A stretch of DNA of 64,000 bases, taken from positions 1,364,001 to 1,428,000 of the forward strand of contig PZJY01000009.1 in NCBI GenBank assembly GCA_031472005.1, written 5' to 3'. The translations under genes and the position numbers were made by a program. Below are positions 24,627 to 37,334 of the stretch, piece by piece. The notes under the pieces were generated by a model that was given only the letters and a program-made list of their open reading frames with translations, was not told the origin of the DNA and made no database searches. Origin of the DNA: Tetracladium setigerum. Taxonomy: Eukaryota; Ascomycota; Leotiomycetes; Helotiales. Positions within the stretch are counted from its first letter, which is position 1. Every line of letters starts with the position of its first letter.

Positions 24627-25474
24627 GGTGCTGTTCTGCCGCCCCGCGTTGCTGTGTGTTGTCGTCTTGGGTGACGGAGGGATTCCCAACTACCTCGACA
24701 AAAATGGGGCGATCAAATGGTAGTCATGTTTGGATATTTTGAGATTTCCAAAAGGGTCTTTGTAGTTGTGAATAGCGGGTGTGTTGTTGATTTATATTGA
24801 GTGTTGCAGATATTTCGAGAGCATGTGCCGTATGTCACTCGTTCGTGACGATGAAGCAGTCAATACTCCGTAGGTGTACTCCGCAGGAATGCCGTTGTAC
24901 GGGGGACTTTAGTACATTCGGAGATTTTAGTAGCATTGAATGAGTTGCACAAAGTACAGCGGTCGGAAGTCGGGATGCAGAGACCAATCAATCACCTCAG
25001 CTTTGCAGGTCTCCATCAATAATCAGTGAGTGCAGTATTAACAAGAACACAGGGACCCATGTGTGCTTGGGAGCTTGGAAAGCGGTGTCCCTCTGTTGGG
25101 TCTGAAGATGCCTGGATGGATGCTCAATGTTCTCGAGTAATTCCGTTTGACTTTCGTCCCCTCCGGATCAATGCAATAAAATCACATGCCCAGTGTCTGG
25201 GCCTCTTGAACCCTTCTCCCTCCTTCCTTGTTGGCCGTCTGTCTAATGCCAGAAAAGAAACGAAACGAAAAAGAAGGGAAAAGAAAGGAAAGAAAGAAAA
25301 GGATGTTTCTTCGAAATCCTTTACAACCCTCCCTCCCATAGTCCTCATACTTGATCAATTTCCATTCATGCGAGCATTACATTGCATCCCTAGAGAATGT
25401 GTGTGGTCTTCGCAATCATCAGAGACAGAATGATGCGTTCCTAAGTCCCCAACGACGTCACAATCACCGCCAAC
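24627..25474. promoter_or_regulatory. Intergenic between divergent RMD5 and Stb6-like genes
   Basis: 848 bp carrying both promoters. A purine-rich AAGAAA/GGAAAAG tract lies near 25255-25305. No gene recognised. Confidence 0.4.
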
Positions 25475-28313
25475 ATGGAAGGCGCACGACGACCAGCCAT
25501 GATATCCTCGCGATTTCCTCTTTCCTTCCCACAAGGGCATGATCCAACAATGCACAAAGAAGAAGTGCTCACTTTGGCTCGGACAGCTTCGCAACAGCAG
25601 CAGCAGCAGCAGCAGGGAACACACAAGGCGCAAGGAAATGGCAATACTACAGCTCCAGCTTCAGCTCCAGTGCCAGTGCCAACCTCAGCTTCCAGCTCAA
25701 GAAAGGCCACCCCAACTCTTCGGCGGAAGCACTTCGTCTTTACGGATCCCGTTGCCTTCAGGTATATGATTCACGATTGCGTTCAGTATGGCACTGCTAA
25801 TCCCCAGCAGATATCTCGAAGAAGATGCGGCAACGGTGGTGATAGAACGTCGAGGTCGGCTGGAGGGATACGAACTCTACATTGTCGAACAATGGGCCTG
25901 CTCGCGAGTGCACCCAACCTTTGTCATCACAACCTACACGGGAGATGAGAGTCATGGAGTGATGGTGGGCGTATTGGGAGTGCCTGCTGAAGAGGAATCG
26001 TGGTCGCCCAGGTTGCGCGTATACTTCAAGGCCATCTCCCAATTCCATGCCAGACCCAAGGAAACACCACTAGGAATGTTGATGGTGACCAACCTAAGCA
26101 GCTTCCCATCGGCCTTGACTGTTATTCCTGTCCCAGGAGGGGACGTTAGAAAGATCAGAGAAGATTTCATTGTAAACGAGAATCTGAAGAGGTTGGGTTG
26201 TTCTGGCAGGTCTGGAATGAGTTTGTCGACTCCAGCGGGAGCAACACAGGCGAAGTTCCTCCAGCTATATAAGACGAGCGATCGAATCCCGCTCTATGGA
26301 GCTGTAATTGAACTTGTCAAACTTTGCCAGGTAGCTCTGATGATATTTGGGAAGCTGGAACAAGAGTATGCCGATGGAATGTTGTGCGATGTAACCGAAA
26401 AGGCAATCAATGATTGGTGGACAGAAATTGGATCCGAGTTCTATAACACCGAACCCACGGATGGGATTTTAGGTCCCACAACCGTGGCTGCACTTCTTGG
26501 GATGCTCATGGGTTCTCGCAATCGTCTGAATTACTACGGAGCACCAGTATCGAAAGACGCATTTGACGTCTTCAGCCTGAAGAGAGGCATTGCTTACTTC
26601 CAAAAAGCGCAAAAGATAGAACGAACGAGAAGGCTGAATCATCTGACACTTGAAAAGCTACGTCGAGCTACTGCCAAAGCTGCTGCAGGCGAAGGATGGG
26701 CAGTACCTAAAGCTGTCAAATCGACCGTTGCCGAACTCAGTGGTAAGGGAGGGGAGATGATGATGGGTATGGTGGGAAGGAGTGACAAGGCTGGAATTGG
26801 AGATATTGAGACTCTCGACCTTGACCAGTTCGTTGACCTAACATATGGAGAACGAGCGAAATGGCTATGGCACGGAAAGCCAAAAAGGACCGAGACTCGC
26901 GAACGCACCGAACACATCGGAGGCAACTATACATTTACCAAAGACGACTCGGGTGGTTATATCTGGTCACACAGTCGGTCCGAATCAGTTCCGGCAGAGG
27001 AGGATTATGAGGCTCGCAGAAAGAAAGATGATAGCCCCCAACCATCCATATACTCTGGAAAGCCTCCTGGTTCCGCTACTAGCATGCTCGAGACTCCCAA
27101 TGAAAAGGAACGCGAACTACGAAAGACTGTTTTCAAAAGCGTCACGGGCAAAATGAGCGATGCCAGATCTGGTTTTGGACGTATCAAGGATGCCGTTAGT
27201 GGACGCGGTCACGTTAGTCGACCTTCAAAGGACGAAGTCTATGGGTCCGAGGGGAATGCAGAAGCCAATGTTGCTGAGAACAGCTCTACAACTCTTGCGA
27301 CGTCTCTCGGGGCGCCAACCAGCCCGTTAGTGCTCAGTAAATCTTTCACCTGGAAAAATACGCCTACAGATTACCAGAACGGTGCTCCTAAGGAGGTTGC
27401 TACTCCAGTACCTACACCACCAAAGGCGCAGGCCGAGCCTCTCTCTAGCGTGCCTTTGATCAGAGAGCCTTCCAGATCTATGCCAGCTGTAGATGCTGAG
27501 GAGAATGCTGAGGCTGATGCTAAATGGGCCGCTCAAGTTCGAGAGATCCGCCGTGAGATACTACCGAGCGATGTCTCAGTTGGAGGATCTACAAACGGAG
27601 ATATTGATGATGAACTTCCAATTCTGGATGCTGAGAGAGATCTGAACGATCCTAGAATTTTTCTTCGCCGAAGGCACAGCATTTCAGATCTCATTCCTAG
27701 CAAAGCAAGCAGGCCCCATGAAGGAAGATGGCCTCGTCAGCTGTCTTTCGCCGATGTCGAAGAGGTTGTGTTGGGATGGGAGCCGATAGACAATATTGAC
27801 GATGATAATGATGACTCTGATACATGGCCATCCTTGAAGAGACAAATCTTACTTGCTGACGATTCTAGGCGGCTTTACGAAAAAGTTGCAGAGCTTCAGG
27901 ATGAAATTGCCCCGTGGGTAGAGAGAAAGGTCGGCGAGGTCGTTACATTAGACGAACAGACTGCTCAAGACCAAAACAACTTTCAAGCGCTATACACGGA
28001 GATGGTCGTACAGCAACGAACTTTGGAGCAGAATGCTCAAGATCTTGTTGCGGATGAGCGTGGTCATCTTGTCGATTTTATCAAAGACATCGAGGTTCTT
28101 GGAGCCAAACTAGAGTATGAAATCAACGCTCTCGTCTCTAAGGTGCAAGACGTAGAAGATGGTGTCTCACAATTCGAAGCAATCGTCACCGATTTGGAGG
28201 AGAGAGCTTTGGAGCTTGAAACGACACTCAGGAAAGAGAGCTGGCCTCACTGGATTGTAAGAAAAATCACTGGAATTGGGACAGGGCCAAATATTGTTGA
28301 CACACATGCGTAA
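25475..28313 (+). CDS. Stb6-like (putative Sin3-binding) protein
   Basis: Exons 25475-25761 and 25811-28313, GT-AG, 929 aa, no frame break. Yeast Stb2/Stb6 were found as binders of the Sin3 histone-deacetylase scaffold; the function of filamentous-fungal members is largely unknown. Seen: a polyglutamine run of eight Q at about residue 45, then the conserved N-terminal domain (FVFTDPVAFRYLEEDAATVV, LEGYELYIVEQWACSR, HPTFVITTYTGD), a long region with GILGPTTVAALLGMLMGSRNRLNYYGAP, a disordered middle with phospho-site-like serines, and a C-terminal coiled coil (RRLYEKVAELQDEIAPWVERK onward). Start is the first ATG of the open frame; a second ATG eight codons on is possible. Confidence 0.85.
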
Positions 28314-28639
28314 TCGGAGATAATTGAATAGGTGCAAGGAGAGCATTTGCAAAATGAGCGGGCGTTCTGGAACATATACCATGCTGAGCATTTTCAGGTA
28401 GCATAGCATAGCTTTGAAGAATTCGGTTGAGTGGATATAACATCGCCGTTGTTTCCTCGAATATATAATACATTTTCCCCGTCTTTCTACCATTGTTTTC
28501 AGAAGCTTGTAGCCCCATCCAAATCCATTATCATAACATGTTGTACCGCCGCCCAGTTTTTAAGTAGTACACAGCGTCCTCGAAACAAGCCGAACAGGCA
28601 ATCCACAGACCCTTCATCTCCTTTCCACACCAAAATTGT
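28314..28639. other. Intergenic, convergent 3' regions
   Basis: 326 bp between the Stb6-like stop and the TIM10 stop; nothing beyond presumed 3' UTRs. Confidence 0.55.
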
Positions 28640-28992
28640 TTACCTCCCAAAGCCCATGCCACTGCCACCCTTCGCAGCGGCCTCTGCCTGTAGAATCTCC
28701 GAAATTTTCATCTGCACATCAAAGAATTTGGAAGCGCATCGATCGATGCAGACGCCCTCGCCCTTGTTGATCTCGCCCTCTCGGTATTCTCTTGGAATGC
28801 ACTTCTTCATGCATGCTTGTTGGAGTCTATCATGATTGCGTTAGCAGATGAAAAAGGCGGCATAACGATGTGCACCGAGGGAGGGATTATTTACTTGTTG
28901 AACATATCTGTGACGAGATCCATCTCCTGCTCAGCGGCAGCGATCTTCTCTGCCGACGAGGGCTGTGGTCTTCCGAGGCCGAACATAGACAT
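28640..28992 (-). CDS. TIM10: Mitochondrial import chaperone Tim10
   Basis: Small Tim of the intermembrane space; forms hexamers with Tim9 that carry hydrophobic precursors to TIM22. Exons 28992-28895 and 28826-28640 joined over a 68 nt GT-AG intron; 94 aa, standard length. Seen: N-terminal MSMFGLGRPQPSSAEKI, LVTDMFNKLQQACMKKC, then CIDRC, i.e. the twin CX3C motif, with DVQMKISEILQAEA at the C-terminus and a glycine-rich tail. The KKCIP and ASKFFDVQ segments favour Tim10 over Tim9. Divergently paired with the mitochondrial LysRS gene. Confidence 0.95.
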
Positions 28993-29465
28993 GATTGCGG
29001 GATGTGATGGTTTGAGGAATTGAGGATTGGGAGGTTGGTGATGCGTATTGTGAAGGAGATGTGTTATTGGTATGGGTTTTTGTTTGGATGCGGAAGGGTT
29101 GATGATGTCGAAAGGAGCATCGAGACACAAAATCTTGGAGCTTCGATGCGGCCGCTAGCGCACTTATCCTTGCGAACTTCGGAATTTAAAGATTTCTGCA
29201 GCTTCAATCTCTCCTTCCCTTCCTTCCTTCAATCTCTATCACCAACCAATTTCTACTGTAAGCTACAAACGCTCAATTTCTTTCGTCCCCCATTCCCGCG
29301 ATACAATGATGATTTCAATATAACATTAGAACCGTTGCGACTGACACCCTTCGGGTGATTGATCTAAACCTCGATCCGTTGTCTGACATTTATCCCTCAA
29401 TTTCAATTGCTCTTTCTCTACTTTTCTTGGTCATAGGACCCTTGGCTGACAGACATGAGAACAGA
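28993..29465. promoter_or_regulatory. Shared TIM10 / mitochondrial LysRS promoter region
   Basis: 473 bp between two divergent starts, both for mitochondrial proteins, so coordinated control is plausible. A GCGGCCGC sits at 29148-29155. No TATA box seen. Confidence 0.4.
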
Positions 29466-31364
29466 ATGAACAACAGCGTGACCTTGACTGGTCTCCAATT
29501 CCTGCGACCGTACCTTCACAGGGCGGCTCCAATCAATCACAGAGCATCGTACTTGCGGTGGTTCAACACAACATGTCGTCGACATGTCAAAAAGAAGGTC
29601 TCTCCAGCGGCTGAGCAGGTCATGACAGATATTTATCATATGAAGCAGAAAGTAGTAATGGATTCAGGAGTCGATGAGCGAGTGGCCGTGTTAAAAGCAG
29701 CTCAGGCCTTAGAATGGCCTCGCATACAAAACAACGCGCAAGAAATGACCATTGCAGAATTTGTACACAAATATAAAGATTTGAAACGTGGTTCTTTCGC
29801 TCAATCAGATTCAGTCGTGATACGTGGTAGGTGTGCATGCTTCTCCCATAGCCAGACGCCTTGCTGATGCCGCAATCAGGACGAATGAAAATTTCGAGGA
29901 TTGCAGGCAAATCGCTGGCTTTCATGGACCTCGTCCAGGATTTTATGCAAGTTCAAGTCGTCTGTAATGTTTCTAAGCTCCAAGCTTTTAGTGGCATTTC
30001 TCAACCTGAGTTCAAAACTTTTCTTCGTTTACTTCAAAGAGGAGATATTCTCTGTGAGACTTTTCCGTGACATCTCCCCAGACCAACACTAACGCATCAT
30101 AGCTGTCTGCGGTACTCCTTATGTAACAGATTCCGGGCAGTTGTCTATCAATTGTTCGGAGCTTCCTGTGTTGCTTTCACCTGCTCTTTCCATCGTTCCC
30201 ACTAAACTCGATGACACGGCGACCAGAGTACGCAATCGACATGTTGATCTGCTTGTGAACCGCGAAGTAGCTGACAGGCTACGGATGCGATCCCACATTA
30301 TACAGCATATTCGGGAATTCTTACTCAAGGATAACTTCCTTGAGGTTCAAACTCCATTGATTGCCGACAAGGCCAGTGGCGCCATTGCGAAGTCCTTCAA
30401 GACAGTTGCAACGGAGTTCTCAGACAAAGAGCTTGCTCTCAGAATCGCGCCAGAGCTTTGGCTGAAGCGATTAATCATTGGCGGTATGGATAGAGTCTTC
30501 GAAATTGGCCCATCCTTCCGAAACGAGGGACTTGATGCCACTCACAACCCAGAGTTTACTACCTGCGAATTCTACAGATCCTTTGCCGATCTAGAAACGC
30601 TCATCGGAATGACCGAAGACCTCTTCACTGGCCTGACAGATCGCGTCAAGACTCTCCAAGAGTTCCCTTTGAAATCCCTCCCAAAATTCGAAGAGAATCT
30701 CATCTCTACACCCTTCCCGCGTATCGAGTTCATTCCTGCGATCGAAAAAGCACTCGGACACGCCCTCCCAGATCTCTCCGCCGACGACGCGACCGAAAAC
30801 ATGATTGCCCTCTTCAACCACCACTCGCACGCTCTCCCCTCCAAGGCTACTCTCCCCCGTCTCCTCGATCGCCTCGCCGCAATCTACATTGAACCTCTCT
30901 GCACGTCCGCAACATTCATCACGCACCACCCAGCCTGCATGGGTCCCCTCGCAAAATCCTTCCTCTGTCCACGCACCAAGCAAATCGTCTCCGCCCGCGC
31001 CGAGCTCTTCATCCAAAACAGCGAGATCGCGAATATGTATGAGGAGGAAAACTCGCCGTTCGAGCAGCGCGCGAAGTTTGTGCAGCAAGGGAGATATGTG
31101 GATGAGGAGAATGAGGGGTATGTTGATGAGAGCTATGTGCATGCTTTGGAGAGTGGTCTGCCACCTACGGGTGGGTGGGGAGCAGGCGTGGATAGGATTG
31201 TGATGCTGTTTAGTGGTGCGAAGAGGATTGGGGATGTTTTGGCTTTTGGAAATTTGAGGAATGTAGTTTATTTGGGGAGTGTGAATCCCAATTCCGTGGA
31301 AGCTAGTGATGAGATGGTAGGTGAGGGAAAGACTGAAAAAGAGAGTGATGAGGGAAAAGACTAA
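29466..31364 (+). CDS. MSK1: Mitochondrial lysyl-tRNA synthetase
   Basis: Class II synthetase charging mitochondrial tRNA-Lys. Exons 29466-29826, 29880-30053, 30103-31364, GT-AG, 598 aa, no frame break. Seen: basic N-terminus with Arg, Ser and few acidic residues (FLRPYLHRAAPINHRASYLRWF), a likely mitochondrial presequence; OB-fold anticodon-binding domain (VVIRGRMKISRIAGKSLAFMD); class II motif 1 around FLEVQTPLI; motif 2 FEIGPSFRNEGLDATHNPEFT; motif 3 GGWGAGVDRIVMLFSG. The HNPEFTTCEFY segment is characteristic of LysRS. Acidic Lys/Glu-rich C-terminal tail. Start is the first ATG giving a good presequence; an ATG at 29456 is out of frame. Confidence 0.94.
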
Positions 31365-32069
31365 GGGAAAGAAGATAATGGGATGTAAGATATGTACTCT
31401 ACTTGTAAAAGAAACTTGTAACATTAGATACCTTGATGGTTTAGAATATAATACTTAATGTGCAACGATATGCTATTTTGATTTGGGACCCTTGAGCAAC
31501 TGCGGTAAAAACACATGATGATCAGTTATATTTGAACTCCATTAGCTTATCAAGAATTATTTCGTACCGTCAATGTCATCTTCTTTCTTCAATCCTCCAT
31601 CCGGTTGATAGGGGGATGTGGATGTGTTTACTTGAGTCTAGCGTGTTCACGAATGAATCCTCCAAGGCAATTAGATTGTGGATCTCATCTAATTGAGATT
31701 GGTTGATTAGATTTGATTTGATTTGATTGATGACCTAGAATATAATCTAGCCTACCTATTTATCGTGCTGTTTGAGCTCACTTAAAAAGGAGTATCTAAA
31801 AAAGAATAATTAATCTCTACTCCTACCCGCAGAATTTCCATGAAGAAACTCGAAGAGACTAAAAATGTAAACTATCAAAAGTGAATAATCACTTGACAAA
31901 GAAAGAAGAGTAAGAGAGAATAGTAAAAGAGAAGAAGGGTAAAAGAGAAGAGTAGAAAAAGAGAGCAAAAAAGAATTTGTAAAAAAAATGGTCAAAGATA
32001 GGTAAAAAGAAAATTATTATTATTTGCTATAATAATAGACAAAAATAATATAAAATGGGGGCGACGTAA

Positions 32070-32091
32070 CCCTCCGCGCCGGCTCGGAGGG
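32070..32091. repeat. Inverted repeat / hairpin
   Basis: CCCTCCG and CGGAGGG form a perfect 7-bp stem around an 8-nt GC-rich loop, embedded in very AT-rich sequence. Too far from any stop codon to be a simple terminator; may be part of an old element. Confidence 0.5.
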
Positions 32092-32185
32092 CGCATTGTG
32101 TCATGCATTCTATGAAACCCATTTTAGGACAGATTATACCCAACCATATAACAAATTAACCAACTTGTGTTTAAGCTTTCGGGTG

Positions 32186-32222
32186 CTCTGTTGAAAGGCA
32201 TCTTGCTTATTTTGATTTATAT
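32186..32222 (+). repeat. Dispersed ~37 nt element, copy A
   Basis: CTCTG..TGAAAG.CA..CTTGCTTATTTT.AT.TATAT is shared with 37468-37505 with about five mismatches and one 1-nt gap. Each copy is 240-300 bp upstream of an HPD-less J-like gene. A shorter inverted match lies at about 36838-36862. Confidence 0.6.
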
Positions 32223-32482
32223 CCATATCCACCCCTTTATGTCAACTTTCGCTTAAAGACGCGAGGCTTGGCCGCTTAAACTGCTCTCCGCCATTGGCGA
32301 ATGAGCTGCTATGGGTGAATCTACGCTAGTAACTCTACCTGAGGCAGTAGTTCGAGATAATTCGATCGTGTTCTATTTGCTATTGCATTTACGCATGTAC
32401 CTAGGTAGTAATTGCATCTCATTTTCACGTCGACGAATCAATCTAGCTTTTGTTTACAAACAACACCTCACAACAAATCGAA

Positions 32483-33721
32483 ATGTCGCGCCACGACAAC
32501 GATAGCAGGCCACCTTCGAATCCTAAAATGGATGGAGTAGACATTCCGTCAGACTGGGTGTTCGAATTCGTCGAAAAGCCTGGCAGAGACGCTCAATCAG
32601 CAGCGAATTATGATTTGGTTTGGCGCCGTCGCGATGATGCCTCCGCTTGGAAACACCCCGCGACCAGACGTGATGCGAATGTGAGTTCGACACTTCCGTA
32701 AGAGTGCACTGCTGATATGAGAGGAAAGACGGTTCAGACCAATGTCCTACCGAATGATAGCTCGGTCACGTTCCCTAAGCGAAGTAGAGAGGAAAGTGAG
32801 CACACTTCTCAGAATGTCCTCGCCCGACCAAGAAACCACCATATCACGCTCCCTCATCGGCGCAACAGCCCAAGTCAATACAGCTCTTCCAATTCCATGG
32901 CTCTTCCGCCCCACACCCTACCAGAAAACCGGGCTTTCGCATTCACCAAACGACCTACGAGCGGTTCTTCCAATGCCAATGCATATCAGCCCACCCTACC
33001 ACTCCGTACTCGCACACCACCCTACCCCCTTCCACTTCTACGATCCTACGATCTTTTACCCCCATCAAGCCACCTCCATTCGTACCCGCTTTCAGCACTT
33101 TCAAGCCAGGAAACACCCATCACAATCGACATGACACACAACTACTACGCCGATCTCGAAATCCCCTTCCATACCAACAACGAAGCCACCATCCACCATG
33201 CTTTCGAGCGAATGATAAGCCTCTACTCGCCTCTTTCAGTCGAGGGGAAGAAGCGATGGCATGTAGATAAAGTGTTTGCAAGGCAGGCTGTGATGAGCAA
33301 ATGGTATGCGGCGGATAATGCGTATACGGTTTTGGGCGATGAGGTGCTGAGGAAGGAGTATGTCCGTGGATTTGCTGGCCGTGGCTTTGAAGACCATTAT
33401 ATCGATGGCGGTGTTGGGGTGAGGACGACCGGTGTTTGTGTTGAGGGAGAGGAAAAGGGAAAAGAACCAAGACGCAACCAGACACTTGTGGAGGATTTGG
33501 TGAAGCAAGAGGAGGTAAAACATATGCAATGGAAGAAGAAGGGCAAGGAGGAGAAAGGTAAACGAAGATATTGGGGGATAGTGTGGCCACGGCCGAATGT
33601 GGTGAAGCGAGAGGAGATGACGGATGTGCAATCGAAGGAGACAAGAATTCGGAAATACAGAGGACATCAAGAGAAAAGACACCAAAGGGTTGTCAAAAGA
33701 AAAGTGGTAGAATTAAGATAA
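32483..33721 (+). CDS. J-domain-like protein lacking HPD (one unit)
   Basis: Exons 32483-32680 and 32738-33721 joined in frame by a 57 nt intron (GTGAGT donor, CTGAT branch, TTCAG acceptor); 393 aa. Seen: N-terminal segment with DWVFEFVEKPGRDAQSAANY and VWRR, a Ser/Pro/Arg-rich linker, then a J-like unit: NYYADLEI, FERMISLYSPLSVE, KWYAADNAYTVLGD, EVLRKEYVRGF, matching helices I-IV of DnaJ domains (NYY..L; Y.HPD; A..VL.D...R..YD) but with SPL in place of HPD. The tail is Lys/Glu-rich. Without HPD it should not stimulate Hsp70 ATPase. Paralogue at 37743. An alternative acceptor would read another frame through the linker. Confidence 0.65.
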
Positions 33722-34042
33722 CATACTTTTAGTCTTTTCCACAGCTTTTCGCTACATAAGCATAGAGTACCAAAAAGCACATTTTGACCGAATCAAGGGG
33801 CAGTCTCGGTAAAGTAGATATCTCTCTCCGTTCTCGAAAGATTATGTACAAGAACATAACCTCAACTAGCAATCGATTTAACAAAACAGCGCAATGGCGG
33901 ACGGGTACACGCAAGCACGCAGCAAGAACACACGCACACACAAACACAGATACAACGAAAACACAAATTCACGAGCAAAAGAAGATGCAAAGTCTTACTT
34001 AAATTGTTAATTTCTACGCTCTTTTTATTTCCGAGTGATAAC
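33722..34042. other. Intergenic, convergent 3' regions
   Basis: 321 bp between the J-like gene and the GUP1 stop; a CACACA-rich patch near 33920-33960. No gene seen. Confidence 0.5.
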
Positions 34043-36154
34043 CTAGCACTTCAGGAAGATGCCTTTCCTCATCTCTGCTTCTCGAACCTCGAACATCACC
34101 TGTATGCCTACAAACAAAACAAGAATTGCGGAAATCAAGAATCCCATTCCTGAAATATGTTAATACACCAGCCATTAACGGGCCAAAGGAAGGGAACATA
34201 CCTGAATAATCCTTGAAGATACCATGGATGATGCTCTTCAAACCGTCCACTCCCACGGCAAATCCTACCAAATTGGCAATCATCATCATCATCAAATTTC
34301 CCACGGCTCCAAATCCACACATCACTCTGTACGCTGTGAGATTATTATCCCATTTCTTTCTTGGGAAAATGATGCCTGCAATCACTTCTGGCAACATGAA
34401 GAAGACAATTAGCCAGCCCCAGATCAAAAGATTGAGACTGATATCGTGCCATAAGGCTACGAAGGTGAAAACTACCACGTAGTTGAAGATGGATCGCGCT
34501 GTTGACACCCAGGTCTTTGAGCTGGCGCCTCCAAGTGGGACGTAAATATACCTGATGATCCATCGGTTGTAGCTTCTGTGCCATCCTCGCCAGAATGCCA
34601 CCGTAGATGGATTATTGGAGAGGCAGCGCAGCATATTTTCTGGTGGATCAATCCCATCGATCAATGACCAAAGACGGAAAAATCTGAAGGGTATAAGGAG
34701 TTTGAGCCAGAGAACGTGTAGGCTGAAATAGGAGAGTAGCGAAAGCTGAGCTGGGGTATAGTCCGCCCAATCGGGATTTCCTTGGGTGATGGCACTGATA
34801 TAGTCGAAGTGCAGGACGAGTTCTATTGCCAAGAGACAAAGCAAGAATCGAATTCCATACTTAATTGTACGCGGCTTTTCGATGGTGGCAGACTTGAATT
34901 TAGCTTGGGAAATGTAGTCATTGAAAGTGATAATTGGGCCAGTGAGATAAAGGGGGGCATAGATGGCATATGCAATGTAGTTGCGGAAATTATAGTCTTT
35001 TGCTGACGCGGGAATTGAGACTCGGTCTCTTTCTGAAAGATTTGCCGGGTCGAGTTGTTTCTTCTTATGTCCGTTAGTGAAGTTCCAGAGCAAAGAGATT
35101 ATAACCAACCTCAATCGGGCTTCCGCCTCGACTGCCAAGACTCCAGTAATAATCAAGATTGAAGCTAATCAATCGCAAGACTGTTAGATTGAAGAGAACC
35201 TCCCATCTTGAGGCAATACCACCATATCCATCAATCCACCTAGCGCTGCTGTGGAGAAGGCTTTCACCTCCCTGCACAGCGAGTGGTGCAAAGTACTGTG
35301 CAATCTTCTCCAGCTTGTAGCCCTCGGTAAGCTCATTGGCAAACAGGGTACCAATATTGTATACCCATGTTACAGCTGGAACGTACTTGCGAGGCAGCTG
35401 AGTGGCAATTGCGTAGTTGATGTAAAGTATGGCCAGAATCTTGAACATTGAGAACCCATGCAGAACGCTCAAGAATACCAACGCAAATTTGAAGTCGAAA
35501 GACGCTCTCTGCTCCAATCGTGATTCGCCCTCCCCGACAGAGATATAGGAGGATCCTGCGGTCCTTGGTGACCCATTGCGAGGTGGGAGTGGGTAGAATT
35601 TGTTGTACAAATTTCGTAGGTTTGGATGCACCATGAGGAGAATAGCAAGGTATGCAATGCTGCCTCGGAAGAATCCATATTGGGCATCAGACACATCCTG
35701 GTTGCAGTCAGAAATTGTTTTCCCACAGTTTTTATACTTCAAAACTCACAATCTTGCGCCCAGGAACCCAGCCTGGTGAAAGGAGGTGCTCATATTTGTG
35801 GTAGTTGGGGTCAGACGCTACAAGGGGTTAGCGACATCCTTCCAAGCACTTGGTATACTGACGCCTTGATACATCATATGCTATCCAGAACATATACGGT
35901 ACAATTGTCAAGAAAACAAAGTAGTACACTCTAAATTCAAGAGTCCGCCATTTTGAGGGTTGGGCAATCGGCTTTCCCTTGCGATCTGTTCTTACGCCAA
36001 TTCCTGGAATTGAATCATCCCTTTTGGCTTGAAACGCCGTAGTCTCCGCCCGCGTATCTATAACAGTTTTGTATGGATTTGAGGAGGGATTCGTGAATCT
36101 GGTGTCGATCGTGTCGAGGGAGTAGACACTCCTGATATAGGAGAATATGCTCAT
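34043..36154 (-). CDS. GUP1: MBOAT acyltransferase Gup1 (GPI-anchor remodelling / glycerol uptake protein)
   Basis: ER multi-spanning O-acyltransferase that in yeast adds C26 fatty acid to the GPI anchor; earlier named for glycerol uptake. Exons 36154-35863, 35817-35750, 35697-35110, 35063-34202, 34149-34043, all GT-AG; 638 aa, no frame break. Seen: cytosolic N-terminus, WRTLEFRVYYFVFLTIVPYM first span, FDFKFALVFLSVLHG, FNLDYYWSLG, YIAYAIYAPLYLTGPIITFNDY, the MBOAT motif FWRGWHRSYNRWIIRYIYVPLGG, and the catalytic histidine in FVALWHDISLNLLIWGWL. Start ATG is followed by the Gup1-like SIFSYIRSVYSLDTIDTRF. Confidence 0.95.
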
Positions 36155-36837
36155 TGTGGGAGCATCGACTTAGCCCGGAGCTATGGAGGTGAGAAAGCTG
36201 CCAGCAGAAAGTCTTCGCAGACTTTAAGAAGGTTCGTCGAATGGTAAAGAACGTGTAGGGAGATCAAAATAGGACTCTCCTAGGTAAATGTGGCGAGAAA
36301 TGGCATTGTAAACTGTATCCTCCTGGGTGGACGCGCTCCAGAAATAAGAATGGCTTCCGAATAAGGACTAGCGTACCCCTGTACCGAGGAAGCATGTTCC
36401 CACGTCAGTTGACGACGACGACCACTCAAACTCAACACATTTCACATCATCCAGTATATTGTTCTGGAATCATTCTCAAATTCGAACCCCAAGTTACATC
36501 AACTTAGAATTATCAATTTATTCATTGCAGCTACCGCGGACCACTCTTCCAGCACTATGAAACGGAGCAGCCGCAATCATACCCAGCCCAAGCTTGTAGA
36601 AGATATTAAGAAAACCCATTCGAAACTCTTTTGCCCATGTTTTTAAACGAATCAAATTGTAACTTTAGATTAATATATTCTAGATGATCTCCTGTATTGG
36701 AATCAATGGGATGAAAAGCTTGAACTTATCCTATGGTCTTTCTTTGTTTGTAGCGTTTGCATTCTGCTAGTCTTTCTTGCGTGTCCCTGAAAACATTTTC
36801 ACATCCATTCTCCATGGGAAAAAACATAAACCGACTC

Positions 36838-36862
36838 GATATAAATGAAAAATAAGCAAATT
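36838..36862 (-). repeat. Inverted partial copy of the dispersed element
   Basis: Read on the minus strand it gives TTTGCTTATTTTTCATTTATATC, close to the core of copies A and B. With copy B about 640 bp away in opposite orientation it could be one terminal inverted repeat of a small non-autonomous element; that is inference. Confidence 0.4.
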
Positions 36863-37292
36863 ATTCGGTGTTACTGCTGAGGGCGCCCGGCAAAGTATTG
36901 CCTCTCCCCATTAATTGCTCTACTCAACTCGTGTACGAAGAAATTAGTGCTTGTTTTTTTCAGTCATTCGTTTGATGGGATCATCATACTATCATCTGCT
37001 AGTCATCCGAGAATTGCGATAATGTATGGTGGAATTGATCAAGTTTCCTTTTGGCTTGAGCTTGCTGTGCTTGTTGTTGTTCCTCGGTGAATGGAGAACC
37101 CCATCCATCCATTTTGTTAAGCGAGCGTGCCTTGTTGACATATTAACATAAAAAAGCGACCACTTTGGGGCGCTGTGATCTTAAGCGAGAGTTAAAGCCA
37201 AAGAAAAATATTTTTAAATATTTAGAGTGCAAAAAAAATAATTAACTAATTACTACCCTAACTACCCGAACTCCTATCGGGGGGGGGCGATT

Positions 37293-37334
37293 AGATTCCC
37301 TACGACATATAGCAACGCTATTATCGTAGGATCT
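37293..37334. repeat. Inverted repeat / hairpin
   Basis: AGAT..CCTACGA and TCGTAGG.ATCT pair over about 11 bp with small bulges, loop about 18 nt. In AT-rich intergenic DNA; purpose unknown. Confidence 0.5.

Larger units (their letters stand above)
31365..32482. other. AT-rich intergenic stretch with low-complexity and hairpin
   Basis: About 1.1 kb. 31670-32060 is strongly AT-rich with GATT/TTGATT repeats and A-rich runs. It ends at a GC-rich island with a perfect 7-bp hairpin (32070-32091). A ~37 nt element at 32186-32222 recurs at 37468-37505. Looks like decayed repeat DNA; no gene seen. Confidence 0.55.

Noticed and set aside
32742..33134. Alternative plus-strand reading frame through the linker of the first J-like gene, implying another missing base
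   Set aside because: A 57 nt intron with acceptor at 32737 joins both exons in one frame, so no break is needed.
36470..36500. Reverse-strand GGGTTCGAAT, another B-box look-alike
   Set aside because: Flanks do not pair into a T-arm and no A-box lies upstream.
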